Assembly: GCF_001886185.1 (NCBI RefSeq) | Contig: NZ_JXLA01000010.1 | Span: 60,540 to 124,539, forward strand | DNA from: Enterococcus raffinosus | GTDB taxonomy: Bacteria > Bacillota > Bacilli > Lactobacillales > Enterococcaceae | Length of the DNA: 64,000 nt | Direction of reading: 5' to 3' | Part shown: positions 18,653-28,039 of the stretch, piece after piece | Numbering within the stretch: the first letter of the stretch is position 1 | How the letters are laid out: every line of letters begins with the position of its first letter | The notes under the pieces: model-generated | The model's database searches: none | What the model was told of the DNA's origin: nothing | The model's input: the letters and a program-made list of their open reading frames with translations, nothing else | Translations under genes and position numbers: made by a program

Positions 18653-18787
18653 AAAAATTTCCTCCTTATTTTGAATGTCGTAGCTCATACGACCTTTGCG
18701 TTCATGTATTCATCCTTTAAAAAAATTACTTAATGAACGGCAAAAAAGTCGAATGGACATCCTTAGCTTTAAGCTAAATTTATGGTC

Positions 18788-18793
18788 ATTATA
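18788..18793 (-). promoter_or_regulatory. Extended -10 promoter for flavodoxin
   Basis: On the minus strand TGA-TATAAT forms an extended -10, and TTTCCT 17 bases upstream is a weak -35. The leader to the flavodoxin start would be about 130 bases. Confidence 0.5.
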
Positions 18794-18834
18794 TCAAAAT
18801 AAAAATCAAAAGGAAATCACTCCTCTCTAACCAT

Positions 18835-18863
18835 TTGTTCGCTTTATAGGGTTATGTTAAAAT
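18835..18863 (+). promoter_or_regulatory. Promoter of map
   Basis: TTGTTC (18835-18840), a 17-bp spacer and TAAAAT (18858-18863). The predicted leader before the map ATG is about 118 bases. Confidence 0.6.
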
Positions 18864-18987
18864 GGACAAGATGAAAAAGGATGTTCGTCCAGCTTTTCAC
18901 AGACTATGCTTGATGAACGATAAAAAATATTTTCACCAAGAAAACTAGAGATAAAAAGTAAACGATAAGATATAAGGAGACGAGAAC

Positions 18988-19752
18988 ATGATTACATTGA
19001 AATCACCCCGCGAAATAGAAATGATGAACGAATCAGGCGAACTGCTGGCTGATGTCCATCGTCATCTACGGGATTTTATAAAACCTGGGATTACTAGTAT
19101 GGATATTGAAAATTTTGTTAGAAACTTTATTGAAAGTCACGGTGGTGTAGCGGCACAAATTGGTTTTGAGGGGTATGAATATGCGACCTGCTGCAGCATC
19201 AATGATGAAATTTGTCATGGTTTTCCAAGAAAGAAACCATTGAAAAATGGGGATCTGATCAAAGTTGATATGTGCGTGGAATACAAAGGTGCGATGTCTG
19301 ATTCTTGCTGGTCTTATGCTGTAGGGGAAGTCTCTCCTGAAATCAAACGATTAATGGAAGTGACTAAAAAAGCGATGTACTTGGGAATTGAACAAGCACA
19401 AGTTGGAAATCGTATCGGGGATATTGGTCATGCAATCCAGACCTACGCTGAAGGAGAAGGCTTCTCAGTGGTGCGCGACTTTGTAGGCCATGGCATTGGG
19501 CCAACCATTCACGAAGAACCAGCGATCCCTCATTATGGAGTTGCCGGAAAAGGCCTTCGTCTAAAAGAAGGCATGGTTATTACCATCGAGCCAATGATCA
19601 ATACGGGTGTATGGCAAATGAAGATGGATCCTAATGGCTGGACGGCTTACACACGCGATGGCGGCTGGTGTGCGCAATATGAGCACACATTGGCTATTAC
19701 AAAAGATGGACCACAAATTTTGACTTCACAAGGTGAAGAAGGAACATATTAG
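18988..19752 (+). CDS. map: Methionine aminopeptidase, type I
   Basis: A 254-residue enzyme that removes the initiator methionine from new proteins. The five metal ligands fall in the usual order: Asp in KVDMCV, Asp in MSDSC, His in FVGHGIG, Glu in TIEPM and Glu in QYEHTLAI. The catalytic His is in CHGFP. AAGGAGACGAG precedes ATG 18988. The yihY-type gene begins 15 bases after the stop and is probably co-transcribed. Confidence 0.95.
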   Translation: MITLKSPREIEMMNESGELLADVHRHLRDFIKPGITSMDIENFVRNFIESHGGVAAQIGFEGYEYATCCSINDEICHGFPRKKPLKNGDLIKVDMCVEYKGAMSDSCWSYAVGEVSPEIKRLMEVTKKAMYLGIEQAQVGNRIGDIGHAIQTYAEGEGFSVVRDFVGHGIGPTIHEEPAIPHYGVAGKGLRLKEGMVITIEPMINTGVWQMKMDPNGWTAYTRDGGWCAQYEHTLAITKDGPQILTSQGEEGTY

Positions 19753-19767
19753 AACGACGAGGACTTT

Positions 19768-20691
19768 ATGGGACCAATAGATAAAATTAAAAAAAATAAA
19801 AAACTAATGGATTTTATCCAATCGATCCAAAAACATGTAGCAGAAACAGAAATAGGCGACCGCTCTGTGGTAGTCGCCTATTATTTGTTGCTGTCCTTTT
19901 TTCCAATATTGATCATTGTGGGAAACTTGCTGCCATATTTTAATATTACACCAGAAACAGTCTTGCCTTATTTGAGCGAGGCGATTCCCCCAAATGTTTT
20001 TAGCTTTCTAAAGCCGGCGATTACGGGTCTGCTGGAGAACACTTCCGGCGGAATGCTGTCGATCTCAGTTTTAGCAGCATTGTGGTCCTCCAGTCGAGGA
20101 ATCAATGCGCTTCAAACAGCTTTAAATCGTGCTTATGGTGTTGAAGACCGCGGAAACTTCGTGATCAGTCGAATTGTATCGGTAGGAATCGTCGGGGTTT
20201 TGATGATGGCAATCATCGCCGTCGCGCTGTTTTTCAGTGCTGGACAGGTCATTCTAGATGCGTTACAGCAATTATTACGTTTTTCTCCAGATATTATTGA
20301 TACATTTCTAGCTTTACGCTGGCCAGTGACCTTGATTGGGCTGTTAGTTATTTTAGGCGGACTTTATATCGTTATTCCGAATGCTCATGTACGAGTCAAG
20401 TATGCACTTCCTGGAACTATTTTTGCGACAGTTGGTTGGATTGTTTTAGCACAAGGTTTCAGCATTTATGCGCAAACCTTCGCTCAGCGCGTTTCTGGTT
20501 ATCAAATCATCGGAAGTTTCATTGTATTAATGTTCTGGCTGAATTTTGCCGCGACGATCATTATTTTGGGCGGCGTGTTAAATGTGGCGATTGAAGAATA
20601 CCATACGGGTCAGGAAGTTACCGAAGGATCAAATCGGGTCAACAAATGGTTTAACAAATTAAAAGATCGTTTCATTAAAAAGAAAAAATAA
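19768..20691 (+). CDS. YihY/BrkB-family inner membrane protein
   Basis: A 307-residue membrane protein with about six hydrophobic segments. Family features are the N-terminal DRSVVVAYYLLLSFFPILI segment, the ALWSSSRGINALQTALNRAYGVE loop and the GSFIVLMFWLNFAATIIILGG segment. It was once annotated as ribonuclease BN because of a mapping error. The true function of the family is unsettled. It ends in a basic tail (KLKDRFIKKKK). Confidence 0.87.
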   Translation: MGPIDKIKKNKKLMDFIQSIQKHVAETEIGDRSVVVAYYLLLSFFPILIIVGNLLPYFNITPETVLPYLSEAIPPNVFSFLKPAITGLLENTSGGMLSISVLAALWSSSRGINALQTALNRAYGVEDRGNFVISRIVSVGIVGVLMMAIIAVALFFSAGQVILDALQQLLRFSPDIIDTFLALRWPVTLIGLLVILGGLYIVIPNAHVRVKYALPGTIFATVGWIVLAQGFSIYAQTFAQRVSGYQIIGSFIVLMFWLNFAATIIILGGVLNVAIEEYHTGQEVTEGSNRVNKWFNKLKDRFIKKKK

Positions 20692-20723
20692 TCTCAAGAT
20701 TTTTGAAAGATTCTAGGAGAACC

Positions 20724-20751
20724 TTGTAAAGAGCAAGGAATCTTATATAAT
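20724..20751 (+). promoter_or_regulatory. Promoter of the polysaccharide locus
   Basis: TTGTAA (20724-20729), a 16-bp spacer and TATAAT (20746-20751) lie 27 bases before the first polysaccharide gene. It is the likely main promoter for the WecA-type gene and its followers. Confidence 0.65.
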
Positions 20752-20778
20752 ATTTTTAGTAAAAAGGCAGGTGGCAAT

Positions 20779-21897
20779 ATGTTAGTATCATTCGGATTAA
20801 TCATCAAGTATTTTTTAACTTTTTTGATTGCATTGATTTTGACCCCGATTTTTAAAATAATTTCGGTTCAGACAGGATTGGTTGATAATCCGAATGCGCG
20901 CCGAATGAATCAAGTGCCGATGCCTAGTGCTGGTGGATTACCGATTTTTATTACTTTTGCTATTTCATCATTGATTCTGTTTCGTGAGGCGATTCCATTT
21001 GATTATATAAGTAAGATTCTGTTAGGTGGGTTAATTATTATCATTACTGGATTGCTGGATGATAAGTTTGAATTGTCGCCTAAACAAAAAAGTGTTGGCA
21101 TTTTACTGGCCGCGTTAGTCATTTATTACGTTGCAGAAATTCGTTTTGATTTCTTCACTGCACCGTTATTCGGGCGAATCAATTTAGACTGGCTAAGTTT
21201 ACCAGCGACCATTTTTTGGATTTTCGGCATTACGAATGCGTTGAATTTGATTGATGGTTTAGATGGTTTGGCTTCAGGTGTATCTATTATAAGTTTGACA
21301 ACGATTGGTGTGATCGGTTACTTTTTCCTTCATTCATCCACTGTCTATATTTCCTTAGCTATTTTTTGTTTAGTTGCTAGTATCATGGGCTTCTTTCCAT
21401 ATAATTTTCATCCTGCTAAGATTTATTTAGGGGATACTGGCGCGTTGTTTTTAGGCTTTATGATGTCTGTACTGACTTTGCAGGGATTGAAAAATGTAAC
21501 ATTCATCTCCTTGATTACGCCATTGGTCATTTTAGGTGTACCAGTAACGGATACGTTCTTTGCTATGGTTCGACGGAAAGCGAAAAATATGCCGATTTCT
21601 GTTGCAGATAAGCAGCACCTGCATCATCGGTTATTAAATCTAGGCTTTACTCATCGTGGTGCAGTTCTAACGATTTATGCTATTGCCGTGTTGTTCTCAT
21701 TCTCCGCGTTACTGTTGAATTATACTAGTCGTGTAGGTACGATTGTTTTAATTGTTGCTATGACTTTTGCCTTAACCTTCTTGCTAGAGCTGATTGGATT
21801 AATTAGTGAAAAATACAGCTTTATTACGAAGAGTTTCCGCTTTTTCGGGAATAAAGAGTACCGCTCACAGGTACTGCAAAAATATTTGAAGAAATGA
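20779..21897 (+). CDS. epaA: WecA/TagO-type undecaprenyl-P GlcNAc-1-P transferase (EpaA-like)
   Basis: A 372-residue polytopic membrane protein of the MraY/WecA family, about 10-11 hydrophobic segments. Diagnostic motifs are DNPNARRMNQVPMPSAGG, the acidic LDDKFELSPKQK, NALNLIDGLDGLASG, YLGDTGALFLGF and the HLHHRLLNLG loop. It should load GlcNAc-1-phosphate onto undecaprenyl phosphate, the lipid primer for the rhamnan backbone. The same enzyme type can also feed wall teichoic acid. It is the first gene of the locus, with AGGTGG ahead of the ATG, as in the enterococcal epa locus. Confidence 0.9.
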   Translation: MLVSFGLIIKYFLTFLIALILTPIFKIISVQTGLVDNPNARRMNQVPMPSAGGLPIFITFAISSLILFREAIPFDYISKILLGGLIIIITGLLDDKFELSPKQKSVGILLAALVIYYVAEIRFDFFTAPLFGRINLDWLSLPATIFWIFGITNALNLIDGLDGLASGVSIISLTTIGVIGYFFLHSSTVYISLAIFCLVASIMGFFPYNFHPAKIYLGDTGALFLGFMMSVLTLQGLKNVTFISLITPLVILGVPVTDTFFAMVRRKAKNMPISVADKQHLHHRLLNLGFTHRGAVLTIYAIAVLFSFSALLLNYTSRVGTIVLIVAMTFALTFLLELIGLISEKYSFITKSFRFFGNKEYRSQVLQKYLKK

Positions 21898-21912
21898 GTG
21901 TTGTCGTCCGTT

Positions 21913-22707
21913 ATGAATAGGAATGATATTAATGTGACTGTCAGCATCGTGACCCACAACAGTGACAAAATTTTTCTAAGCTTGGATTCATTGATTGAGA
22001 CCTTAGGGGAGGATCAAACAATCCAAATCAAGCTTTTTGATAATGCCTCAGAACCAGAGTATCGAGAAAGATTGAGGAAGTATCTGGCTTATCCGTTTAT
22101 TACCATCAATTTTTATGAAGAGAATAAGGGCTTTGGTTTTGGACATAATGCTAATTTATTAGGCTCTTCTGGGTATGGCATTATTTTTAACCCAGATATT
22201 ATTCTCTCTGAAAATCATCTAAGAGAGATGGCAATTCATTTGGCGGCACAACCAAAGTGCGGGCTTTTAGCACCAAAGATTTTAAACGAAGATGGCACGA
22301 CCCAATATTTAATACGCAATCATTTAAACGTTTTTGATTATATGCTGCGTTTCATCCCGTTTAAACTTGTTAAAAGACTGTTTGCCAAACGGTTAGCCAA
22401 GTTTGAATGTCGTGATCTGCCAGATGATCGAGATAGTTTCGTTCGAATGATTTCCGGCAGTTTCATGGTAGTAGATCTAGTTAAGTTTAATGAAATCAAT
22501 GGCTTTGATGAACGCTATTTCATGTATTTCGAAGATAATGATTTATGTCGAAAAATGGAACAAGCAGGATATCAAGCGGTATATAGCCCACAATTTTCCG
22601 TTGTTCATTTATATGAGCGCGGGGCAGTGAAAAGCCGCAAGCTATTTTTTATTTTTTTACAGTCCATGAGAAAATACTTTCAAAAGTGGGGCTGGCAATT
22701 CTTTTAA
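21913..22707 (+). CDS. epaB: GT2 rhamnosyltransferase, WbbL-like (EpaB-like)
   Basis: A 264-residue GT-A enzyme: VTVSIVTHNSD, then FNPDIIL in place of DxD, and a late FDERYFMYFEDNDLCRKMEQAG motif typical of WbbL/RfbF rhamnosyltransferases. The expected reaction is transfer of the first L-rhamnose from dTDP-rhamnose to GlcNAc-PP-undecaprenol. The start is uncertain: ATG 21913 puts the first beta strand seven residues in, whereas GTG 21898 directly abuts the epaA stop; neither has a good Shine-Dalgarno site, which suggests coupling to epaA. Confidence 0.82.
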   Translation: MNRNDINVTVSIVTHNSDKIFLSLDSLIETLGEDQTIQIKLFDNASEPEYRERLRKYLAYPFITINFYEENKGFGFGHNANLLGSSGYGIIFNPDIILSENHLREMAIHLAAQPKCGLLAPKILNEDGTTQYLIRNHLNVFDYMLRFIPFKLVKRLFAKRLAKFECRDLPDDRDSFVRMISGSFMVVDLVKFNEINGFDERYFMYFEDNDLCRKMEQAGYQAVYSPQFSVVHLYERGAVKSRKLFFIFLQSMRKYFQKWGWQFF

Positions 22708-22722
22708 TTTTGGAGGTAGGGA

Positions 22723-23460
22723 ATGCAAAAGCAGTCCAAGATGCGAATCTCTGTGTGTATGGCAACATACAACGGTCGCCATTTTATTGAAGAACAATTG
22801 AACAGCATATTCCCGCAGCTTTCAGAACATGATGAGTTGATTATTTCCGACGACCATTCAACAGATGGTACGTGGGAATTTTTATTAGGGTTAAAAGCGA
22901 AGGATCCCCGAGTGAAGCTTTTTCGAAATGATGGGAAAGGATTAATCGCAAACTTTGCTAACGCCATCCAGCAAAGCAGCCATTCGATTATTTTTTTAAG
23001 CGATCAGGATGACGTTTGGCATGCAGATAAAGTGAAAAAAACATTGCCTTATTTCGAAAAACCTAAAACAACGGTCGTGATCTCTGACTTAGTTATCGTG
23101 GATAATGATCTTGAGGTTTTGGTTCCTTCCTATCAAGCGATGCGTCATACACATTCTGGTTTTTGGCATAACATCGTAAAAAGCAGCTATATTGGTGCAG
23201 GAATGGCTTTTCGGTCAGAATTGAAGGGAATTATCCTGCCTATCCCTGAGGATGTTCCCATGCATGACATGTGGATTGGACTCTTGGCGGATTATTATCA
23301 CGGTGTGGTTTTTATTCCAGAGCAATTGGTTTATTATCGTCGCCATGGCTTGAATGCCTCAGAGATTAAAACAACTGCTTCTCGGATCCAACAATTCAAA
23401 TGGCGTTGGAATGCCTTGCAATTAGTTAGAAAAAGAATAAAAGAAATTAAAAAAAAGTAG
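22723..23460 (+). CDS. epaC: GT2 glycosyltransferase (EpaC-like)
   Basis: A 245-residue GT-A enzyme: ISVCMATYNGRHFIEEQLNSI, the ISDDHSTDGT nucleotide-binding loop, FLSDQDDVW as the DxD region, and MHDMWIG as the probable catalytic-base segment. It resembles the RgpA/RgpB group of rhamnan-extending enzymes and probably adds rhamnose to the lipid-linked backbone. GGAGGTAGGGA precedes ATG 22723. The product is predicted to be cytoplasmic or peripheral, with a basic tail. Confidence 0.82.
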   Translation: MQKQSKMRISVCMATYNGRHFIEEQLNSIFPQLSEHDELIISDDHSTDGTWEFLLGLKAKDPRVKLFRNDGKGLIANFANAIQQSSHSIIFLSDQDDVWHADKVKKTLPYFEKPKTTVVISDLVIVDNDLEVLVPSYQAMRHTHSGFWHNIVKSSYIGAGMAFRSELKGIILPIPEDVPMHDMWIGLLADYYHGVVFIPEQLVYYRRHGLNASEIKTTASRIQQFKWRWNALQLVRKRIKEIKKK

Positions 23461-23491
23461 CAAAACGATTTTTCTAGTACCCAACATCAGG

Positions 23492-23497
23492 TATAAT
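23492..23497 (+). promoter_or_regulatory. Possible internal promoter before rmlA
   Basis: A perfect TATAAT 31 bases before rmlA, but the -35 region (TTTTTC at 17 bp) is poor. It would let the dTDP-rhamnose genes be transcribed apart from epaABC. Confidence 0.35.
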
Positions 23498-23528
23498 GTG
23501 TTCGTATGTAAAAAAAAGGAGCGTAAGT

Positions 23529-24398
23529 ATGAAAGGAATCATTCTAGCAGGGGGTAGCGGTACTCGTTTATACCCTCTAACCAAAGCAACTTCGAAACAA
23601 TTAATGCCAGTTTATGACAAACCAATGATCTACTATCCAATGTCTACATTGATGTTGGCGGGAATCAATGAAATTTTGATTATCTCAACACCACAGGACA
23701 CACCACGGTTTGAAAATCTTTTTGGTGATGGCCATGAATTAGGAATCCATATCGAGTATGCAGTGCAAGAAAGTCCGGACGGCTTGGCTCAAGCGTTTAT
23801 TATCGGGGAAGAATTTATTGGTGACGATAGTGTCTGCCTTGTGTTAGGCGATAATATTTATTACGGCGATGGCCTTTCACGCATGCTGCAGCGGGCAGCG
23901 AAGAAAACTGAAGGCGCAACTGTATTCGGCTATCATGTGATTGATCCAGAACGTTTTGGTGTGGTAGAATTCGATGATGATATGCAGGCTGTTTCTATTG
24001 AAGAAAAACCTGAAAAGCCAAAATCACATTATGCAGTAACGGGTTTATATTTCTACGACAATGATGTCGTTGAGATTGCGAAAAACATTCAACCATCCGA
24101 ACGTGGTGAATTGGAAATCACAGATGTAAACAAAGAGTACTTGAAAAGTAATAAGTTATCAGTAGAGGTGATGAGCCGTGGTTTTGCATGGTTAGACACT
24201 GGAACGCATGAATCGCTATTAGAGGCTTCTACCTTTATTTCAACGATCGAAAAGCGTCAAAACCTAAAGGTAGCTTGTTTAGAAGAAATTTCATATCGAA
24301 TGGGCTATATCACAAAAGAACAATTAGTCGAACTTGCTCAACCGTTGAAGAAAAATCAATATGGACAATATTTATTACGTTTAGCAGAAGAGGAATAG
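23529..24398 (+). CDS. rmlA: Glucose-1-phosphate thymidylyltransferase
   Basis: A 289-residue nucleotidyltransferase making dTDP-glucose, the first step of dTDP-L-rhamnose synthesis. The signature [27 protein letters not shown] is at the N-terminus, with [10 protein letters not shown] for metal binding and EEKPEKPKS further on. ATG 23529 has AAAAGGAGCG upstream and starts directly with MKGIILAGG; the frame extends 11 codons further with no site. Homologous to epaE in enterococci. Confidence 0.96.
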   Translation: MKGIILAGGSGTRLYPLTKATSKQLMPVYDKPMIYYPMSTLMLAGINEILIISTPQDTPRFENLFGDGHELGIHIEYAVQESPDGLAQAFIIGEEFIGDDSVCLVLGDNIYYGDGLSRMLQRAAKKTEGATVFGYHVIDPERFGVVEFDDDMQAVSIEEKPEKPKSHYAVTGLYFYDNDVVEIAKNIQPSERGELEITDVNKEYLKSNKLSVEVMSRGFAWLDTGTHESLLEASTFISTIEKRQNLKVACLEEISYRMGYITKEQLVELAQPLKKNQYGQYLLRLAEEE

Positions 24399-24400
24399 AC

Positions 24401-24982
24401 ATGGGAAAAATTAAAGTAACTGAAACAAATTTAACAGATGTTAAAATCATTGAACCGGCTGTGTTTGGTGATCATCGCGGTTTCTTCACTGAAAGTTATT
24501 CAGTTGAGGATTTCAAAGCCGCAGGTATTGATTTTGATTTCATTCAAGACAATCACTCACTATCGACACAACCAGGCGTCCTGCGTGGTTTGCATTTTCA
24601 AAAAGGCAAATCAGCGCAAACTAAACTGATTCGTGTAGTAACAGGAGCGGTACTTGATGTGATCGTGGATATTCGTAAAGAAAGTCCAACTTATGGGAAA
24701 TGGGAGGGCTACATCCTTTCAGAGCACAACCATCGTCAATTACTGGTTCCTCGCGGGTTTGCTCATGGCTTTGTAACATTAACACCGAATGTTAACTTTA
24801 TGTATAAATGTGATAATTACTATGATGCAGAAGCAGATGGCGGGATTTCATTCGCTGATCCAGATCTAGCCATTGATTGGCCAATTGACATTGAAAAAGC
24901 TATTACCTCAGAAAAAGATGCGAAACAACCAACCTTAAAGGAATTTGAGTCTGAAAATCCTTTTGTATATGGTGAAATTTAA
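24401..24982 (+). CDS. rmlC: dTDP-4-dehydrorhamnose 3,5-epimerase
   Basis: A 193-residue cupin-fold epimerase, third enzyme of dTDP-L-rhamnose synthesis. The hallmark active-site RGLHFQKGKSAQTKLIRV segment holds the catalytic His, and VPRGFAHGFVTL supports the fold. ATG 24401 follows the rmlA stop by two bases with AGAGGA inside the rmlA end, so translation is coupled. The gene order A-C-B-D is the usual one for epa loci. Confidence 0.95.
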   Translation: MGKIKVTETNLTDVKIIEPAVFGDHRGFFTESYSVEDFKAAGIDFDFIQDNHSLSTQPGVLRGLHFQKGKSAQTKLIRVVTGAVLDVIVDIRKESPTYGKWEGYILSEHNHRQLLVPRGFAHGFVTLTPNVNFMYKCDNYYDAEADGGISFADPDLAIDWPIDIEKAITSEKDAKQPTLKEFESENPFVYGEI

Positions 24983-25043
24983 GAACAGTCTTTATAGAAA
25001 AAGGGCAAGAAACGTGTTGAAAATCAAATCCATTTTCCAATAG

Positions 25044-26114
<1,071 letters not shown>

Positions 26115-26128
26115 TACCAATTAAATGA

Positions 26129-26150
26129 GGCAGGTGCAACCTGCCTTTTT
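26129..26150 (+). terminator. Terminator after rmlB
   Basis: A perfect 7-bp G+C-rich stem with a 3-base loop (GGCAGGT, GCA, ACCTGCC) followed by TTTTT. It should at least attenuate readthrough into rmlD. Confidence 0.8.
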
Positions 26151-26211
26151 GTCAGTTATCTTTGCAAAGAAACGGTTTAGCAGTATGACAGTGAGGATAA
26201 GACTGATCTTT

Positions 26212-26240
26212 TTGTTTTTAGAAAAATCAATACCTAAAAT
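26212..26240 (+). promoter_or_regulatory. Promoter of rmlD
   Basis: TTGTTT (26212-26217), a 17-bp spacer and TAAAAT (26235-26240), in the 189-bp gap after the rmlB terminator. This gives rmlD and the membrane genes behind it their own start. Confidence 0.6.
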
Positions 26241-26303
26241 AGAACAAGCTGTCAGTTCTGTTTTTAAGGAATCAATTAAATAATTTACAAGGAGTCGATA
26301 GAA

Positions 26304-27149
26304 ATGATCTTACTTACAGGTGGACATGGACAATTAGGAACTGAGCTTCGTCATTTGTTAGACGAAAAGAAAATCGAGTACGTTTCAACAGACGCGGATC
26401 AATTGGACATTACTGATAAAGAAGCGACATATAGCTTTATTACTGAGATGAAGCCAGAAATCATCTATCATTGTGCGGCATACACTGCCGTTGATAAAGC
26501 GGAAGAAGAAGGCAAAGAGCTTGATGAAAAAATCAATGTGGAAGGTACGCGAAATGTTGCTGAAGCAGCCAAAGCTGCCGGCTCAACGCTGATCTATATT
26601 AGTACGGATTACGTTTTTGATGGAAAGAAAAAAGAGGGGATGTATCAAGTAGACGATGCAACCAATCCATTGAGTGAATATGGCCGGACTAAGCTTTTAG
26701 GAGAACAGGCTGTTCAAGAAATCATGGAGGATTACTATATCATTCGTACTTCCTGGGTATTTGGTATTTATGGCCACAACTTCATCTACACGATGCAAAA
26801 TTTAGCTAAAACGCATGATCGATTAACTGTTGTAAATGATCAATTCGGACGTCCTACTTGGACTCGGACCTTAGCTGAATTTATGACTTTTGTAGTTGAA
26901 GAAAAGGCACCATATGGTGTGTATCATTTATCTAATGAAAACAGTTGTTCTTGGTATGAATTTGCCAAAGAAATCTTAAAAGATACAGGTGTAGAAGTAG
27001 CGCCTGTTACTTCTGAGGAGTATCCGCAGAAGGCAACACGTCCACAGTATTCTATTATGGATTTGAGCAAAGCGAAGGCATTAGGATTTGAGATTCCAAC
27101 GTGGCAAGAAGCCCTAGCAAGCTTTTTAGAGTTGGAAGCAAAACAATAA
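26304..27149 (+). CDS. rmlD: dTDP-4-dehydrorhamnose reductase
   Basis: A 281-residue SDR reductase and the last step to dTDP-L-rhamnose. The nucleotide-binding GGHGQLGTEL is at the N-terminus, STDYVFDGKK marks the active-site Thr region, and YGRTKLLGEQ holds the Tyr-Lys catalytic pair. ACAAGGAG lies ahead of ATG 26304. It is followed by a GT2 gene 17 bases away. Confidence 0.95.
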   Translation: MILLTGGHGQLGTELRHLLDEKKIEYVSTDADQLDITDKEATYSFITEMKPEIIYHCAAYTAVDKAEEEGKELDEKINVEGTRNVAEAAKAAGSTLIYISTDYVFDGKKKEGMYQVDDATNPLSEYGRTKLLGEQAVQEIMEDYYIIRTSWVFGIYGHNFIYTMQNLAKTHDRLTVVNDQFGRPTWTRTLAEFMTFVVEEKAPYGVYHLSNENSCSWYEFAKEILKDTGVEVAPVTSEEYPQKATRPQYSIMDLSKAKALGFEIPTWQEALASFLELEAKQ

Positions 27150-27166
27150 AAAAGGTGGTGTGAAGT

Positions 27167-28039
27167 TTGTTCGAAATAGTGGTGGTGTTATACAATATGA
27201 CGTTTTCTGAATCGTCAACGATCAATAGCTTGAACAAGCTTCTCACTTCTCATAGTTTTCCTGAAATAAAACAAGTGACAATTTTTGACAATAGTCCACA
27301 AGAAAATAAGCCTCAGGGATTAGAGAAACGTTTTCATTATTATCACAGTTCACAAAACGTCGGTCTGGCAAAGGCTTATAATCATATACTAAAACAGGGA
27401 GATCCAATTAGCGAATGGTTACTAACTTTGGATCAAGATACTATACTTACACAGGCCTATTTAGAAGAATTAGTCAAAGAGGCTTCTAAACAACCACCAT
27501 CCGTGGTAGCTATAGCTCCAGTTATCAAAGACGGGGAACAGCAGATATCACCTGTCCGCAGCGATACCCTGCGGCCATTACATACTGAACTACCTAAAAA
27601 GGCTCATTTATATTCTCGAGATATCATGGTGATTAATTCTGCCACTGCACTTCGGAAATGCTTTTTAAAAGAAATTGACGGCTATAACGAAGAGTTTCCT
27701 TTAGATTATTTGGATCATTGGGTGAGCTGGCGGATTTTTATAGAAAAAAAGCAAATAAAAATTCTCTCGCAAACACTGCAACATCAACTATCTGTCTTAG
27801 ATTATACAAATCATATGAATTTTTCTCGCTATCAGGCAATTATTCAGGCTGAAAAATGCTATTATTCTTTATATGCAACACAATTGTTTTCACGCTATCG
27901 CAGGCAATTATTGCTTCGTGGATGCAAACAGGTGTTAACAGGAAAATTCAATTATGGAAAAATGACATTTAAATTTTTATTCTCAGGAGGAAAAAATGGA
28001 CACAAGGGCACAAAAGCGAACGAGGGAAATACCAGATGA
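27167..28039 (+). CDS. GT2 glycosyltransferase, rhamnosyltransferase-like
   Basis: A 290-residue GT-A protein: VVLYNMTFSESS, QVTIFDNSP, the SQNVGLAKAYN motif, TLDQDTIL as the DxD region and LDYLDHWVSWRI further on. It resembles WsaF/RfbF-type rhamnosyltransferases. It starts at TTG 27167, with AAAGGTGG 8 bases upstream; no better ATG exists before the first beta strand. Its last 44 bases overlap the next gene. It probably acts in backbone or branch synthesis. Confidence 0.78.
   Translation: MFEIVVVLYNMTFSESSTINSLNKLLTSHSFPEIKQVTIFDNSPQENKPQGLEKRFHYYHSSQNVGLAKAYNHILKQGDPISEWLLTLDQDTILTQAYLEELVKEASKQPPSVVAIAPVIKDGEQQISPVRSDTLRPLHTELPKKAHLYSRDIMVINSATALRKCFLKEIDGYNEEFPLDYLDHWVSWRIFIEKKQIKILSQTLQHQLSVLDYTNHMNFSRYQAIIQAEKCYYSLYATQLFSRYRRQLLLRGCKQVLTGKFNYGKMTFKFLFSGGKNGHKGTKANEGNTR

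Larger units (their letters stand above)
18653..18987. promoter_or_regulatory. Divergent intergenic region, flavodoxin / map
   Basis: This 335-bp gap holds two divergent promoters, listed separately. Between the flavodoxin promoter and gene lies a possible seven-codon reading frame including stop (18705 to 18685, minus) with an AAAGGA site. It may be a leader peptide or chance. No riboswitch-like structure was recognised. Confidence 0.4.

Noticed and set aside
18172..18720. Plus-strand open frame (182 codons) opposite flavodoxin
   Set aside because: Composition is His/Arg/Gln/Leu-rich as expected from antisense reading of an acidic protein; flavodoxin is the clear gene.
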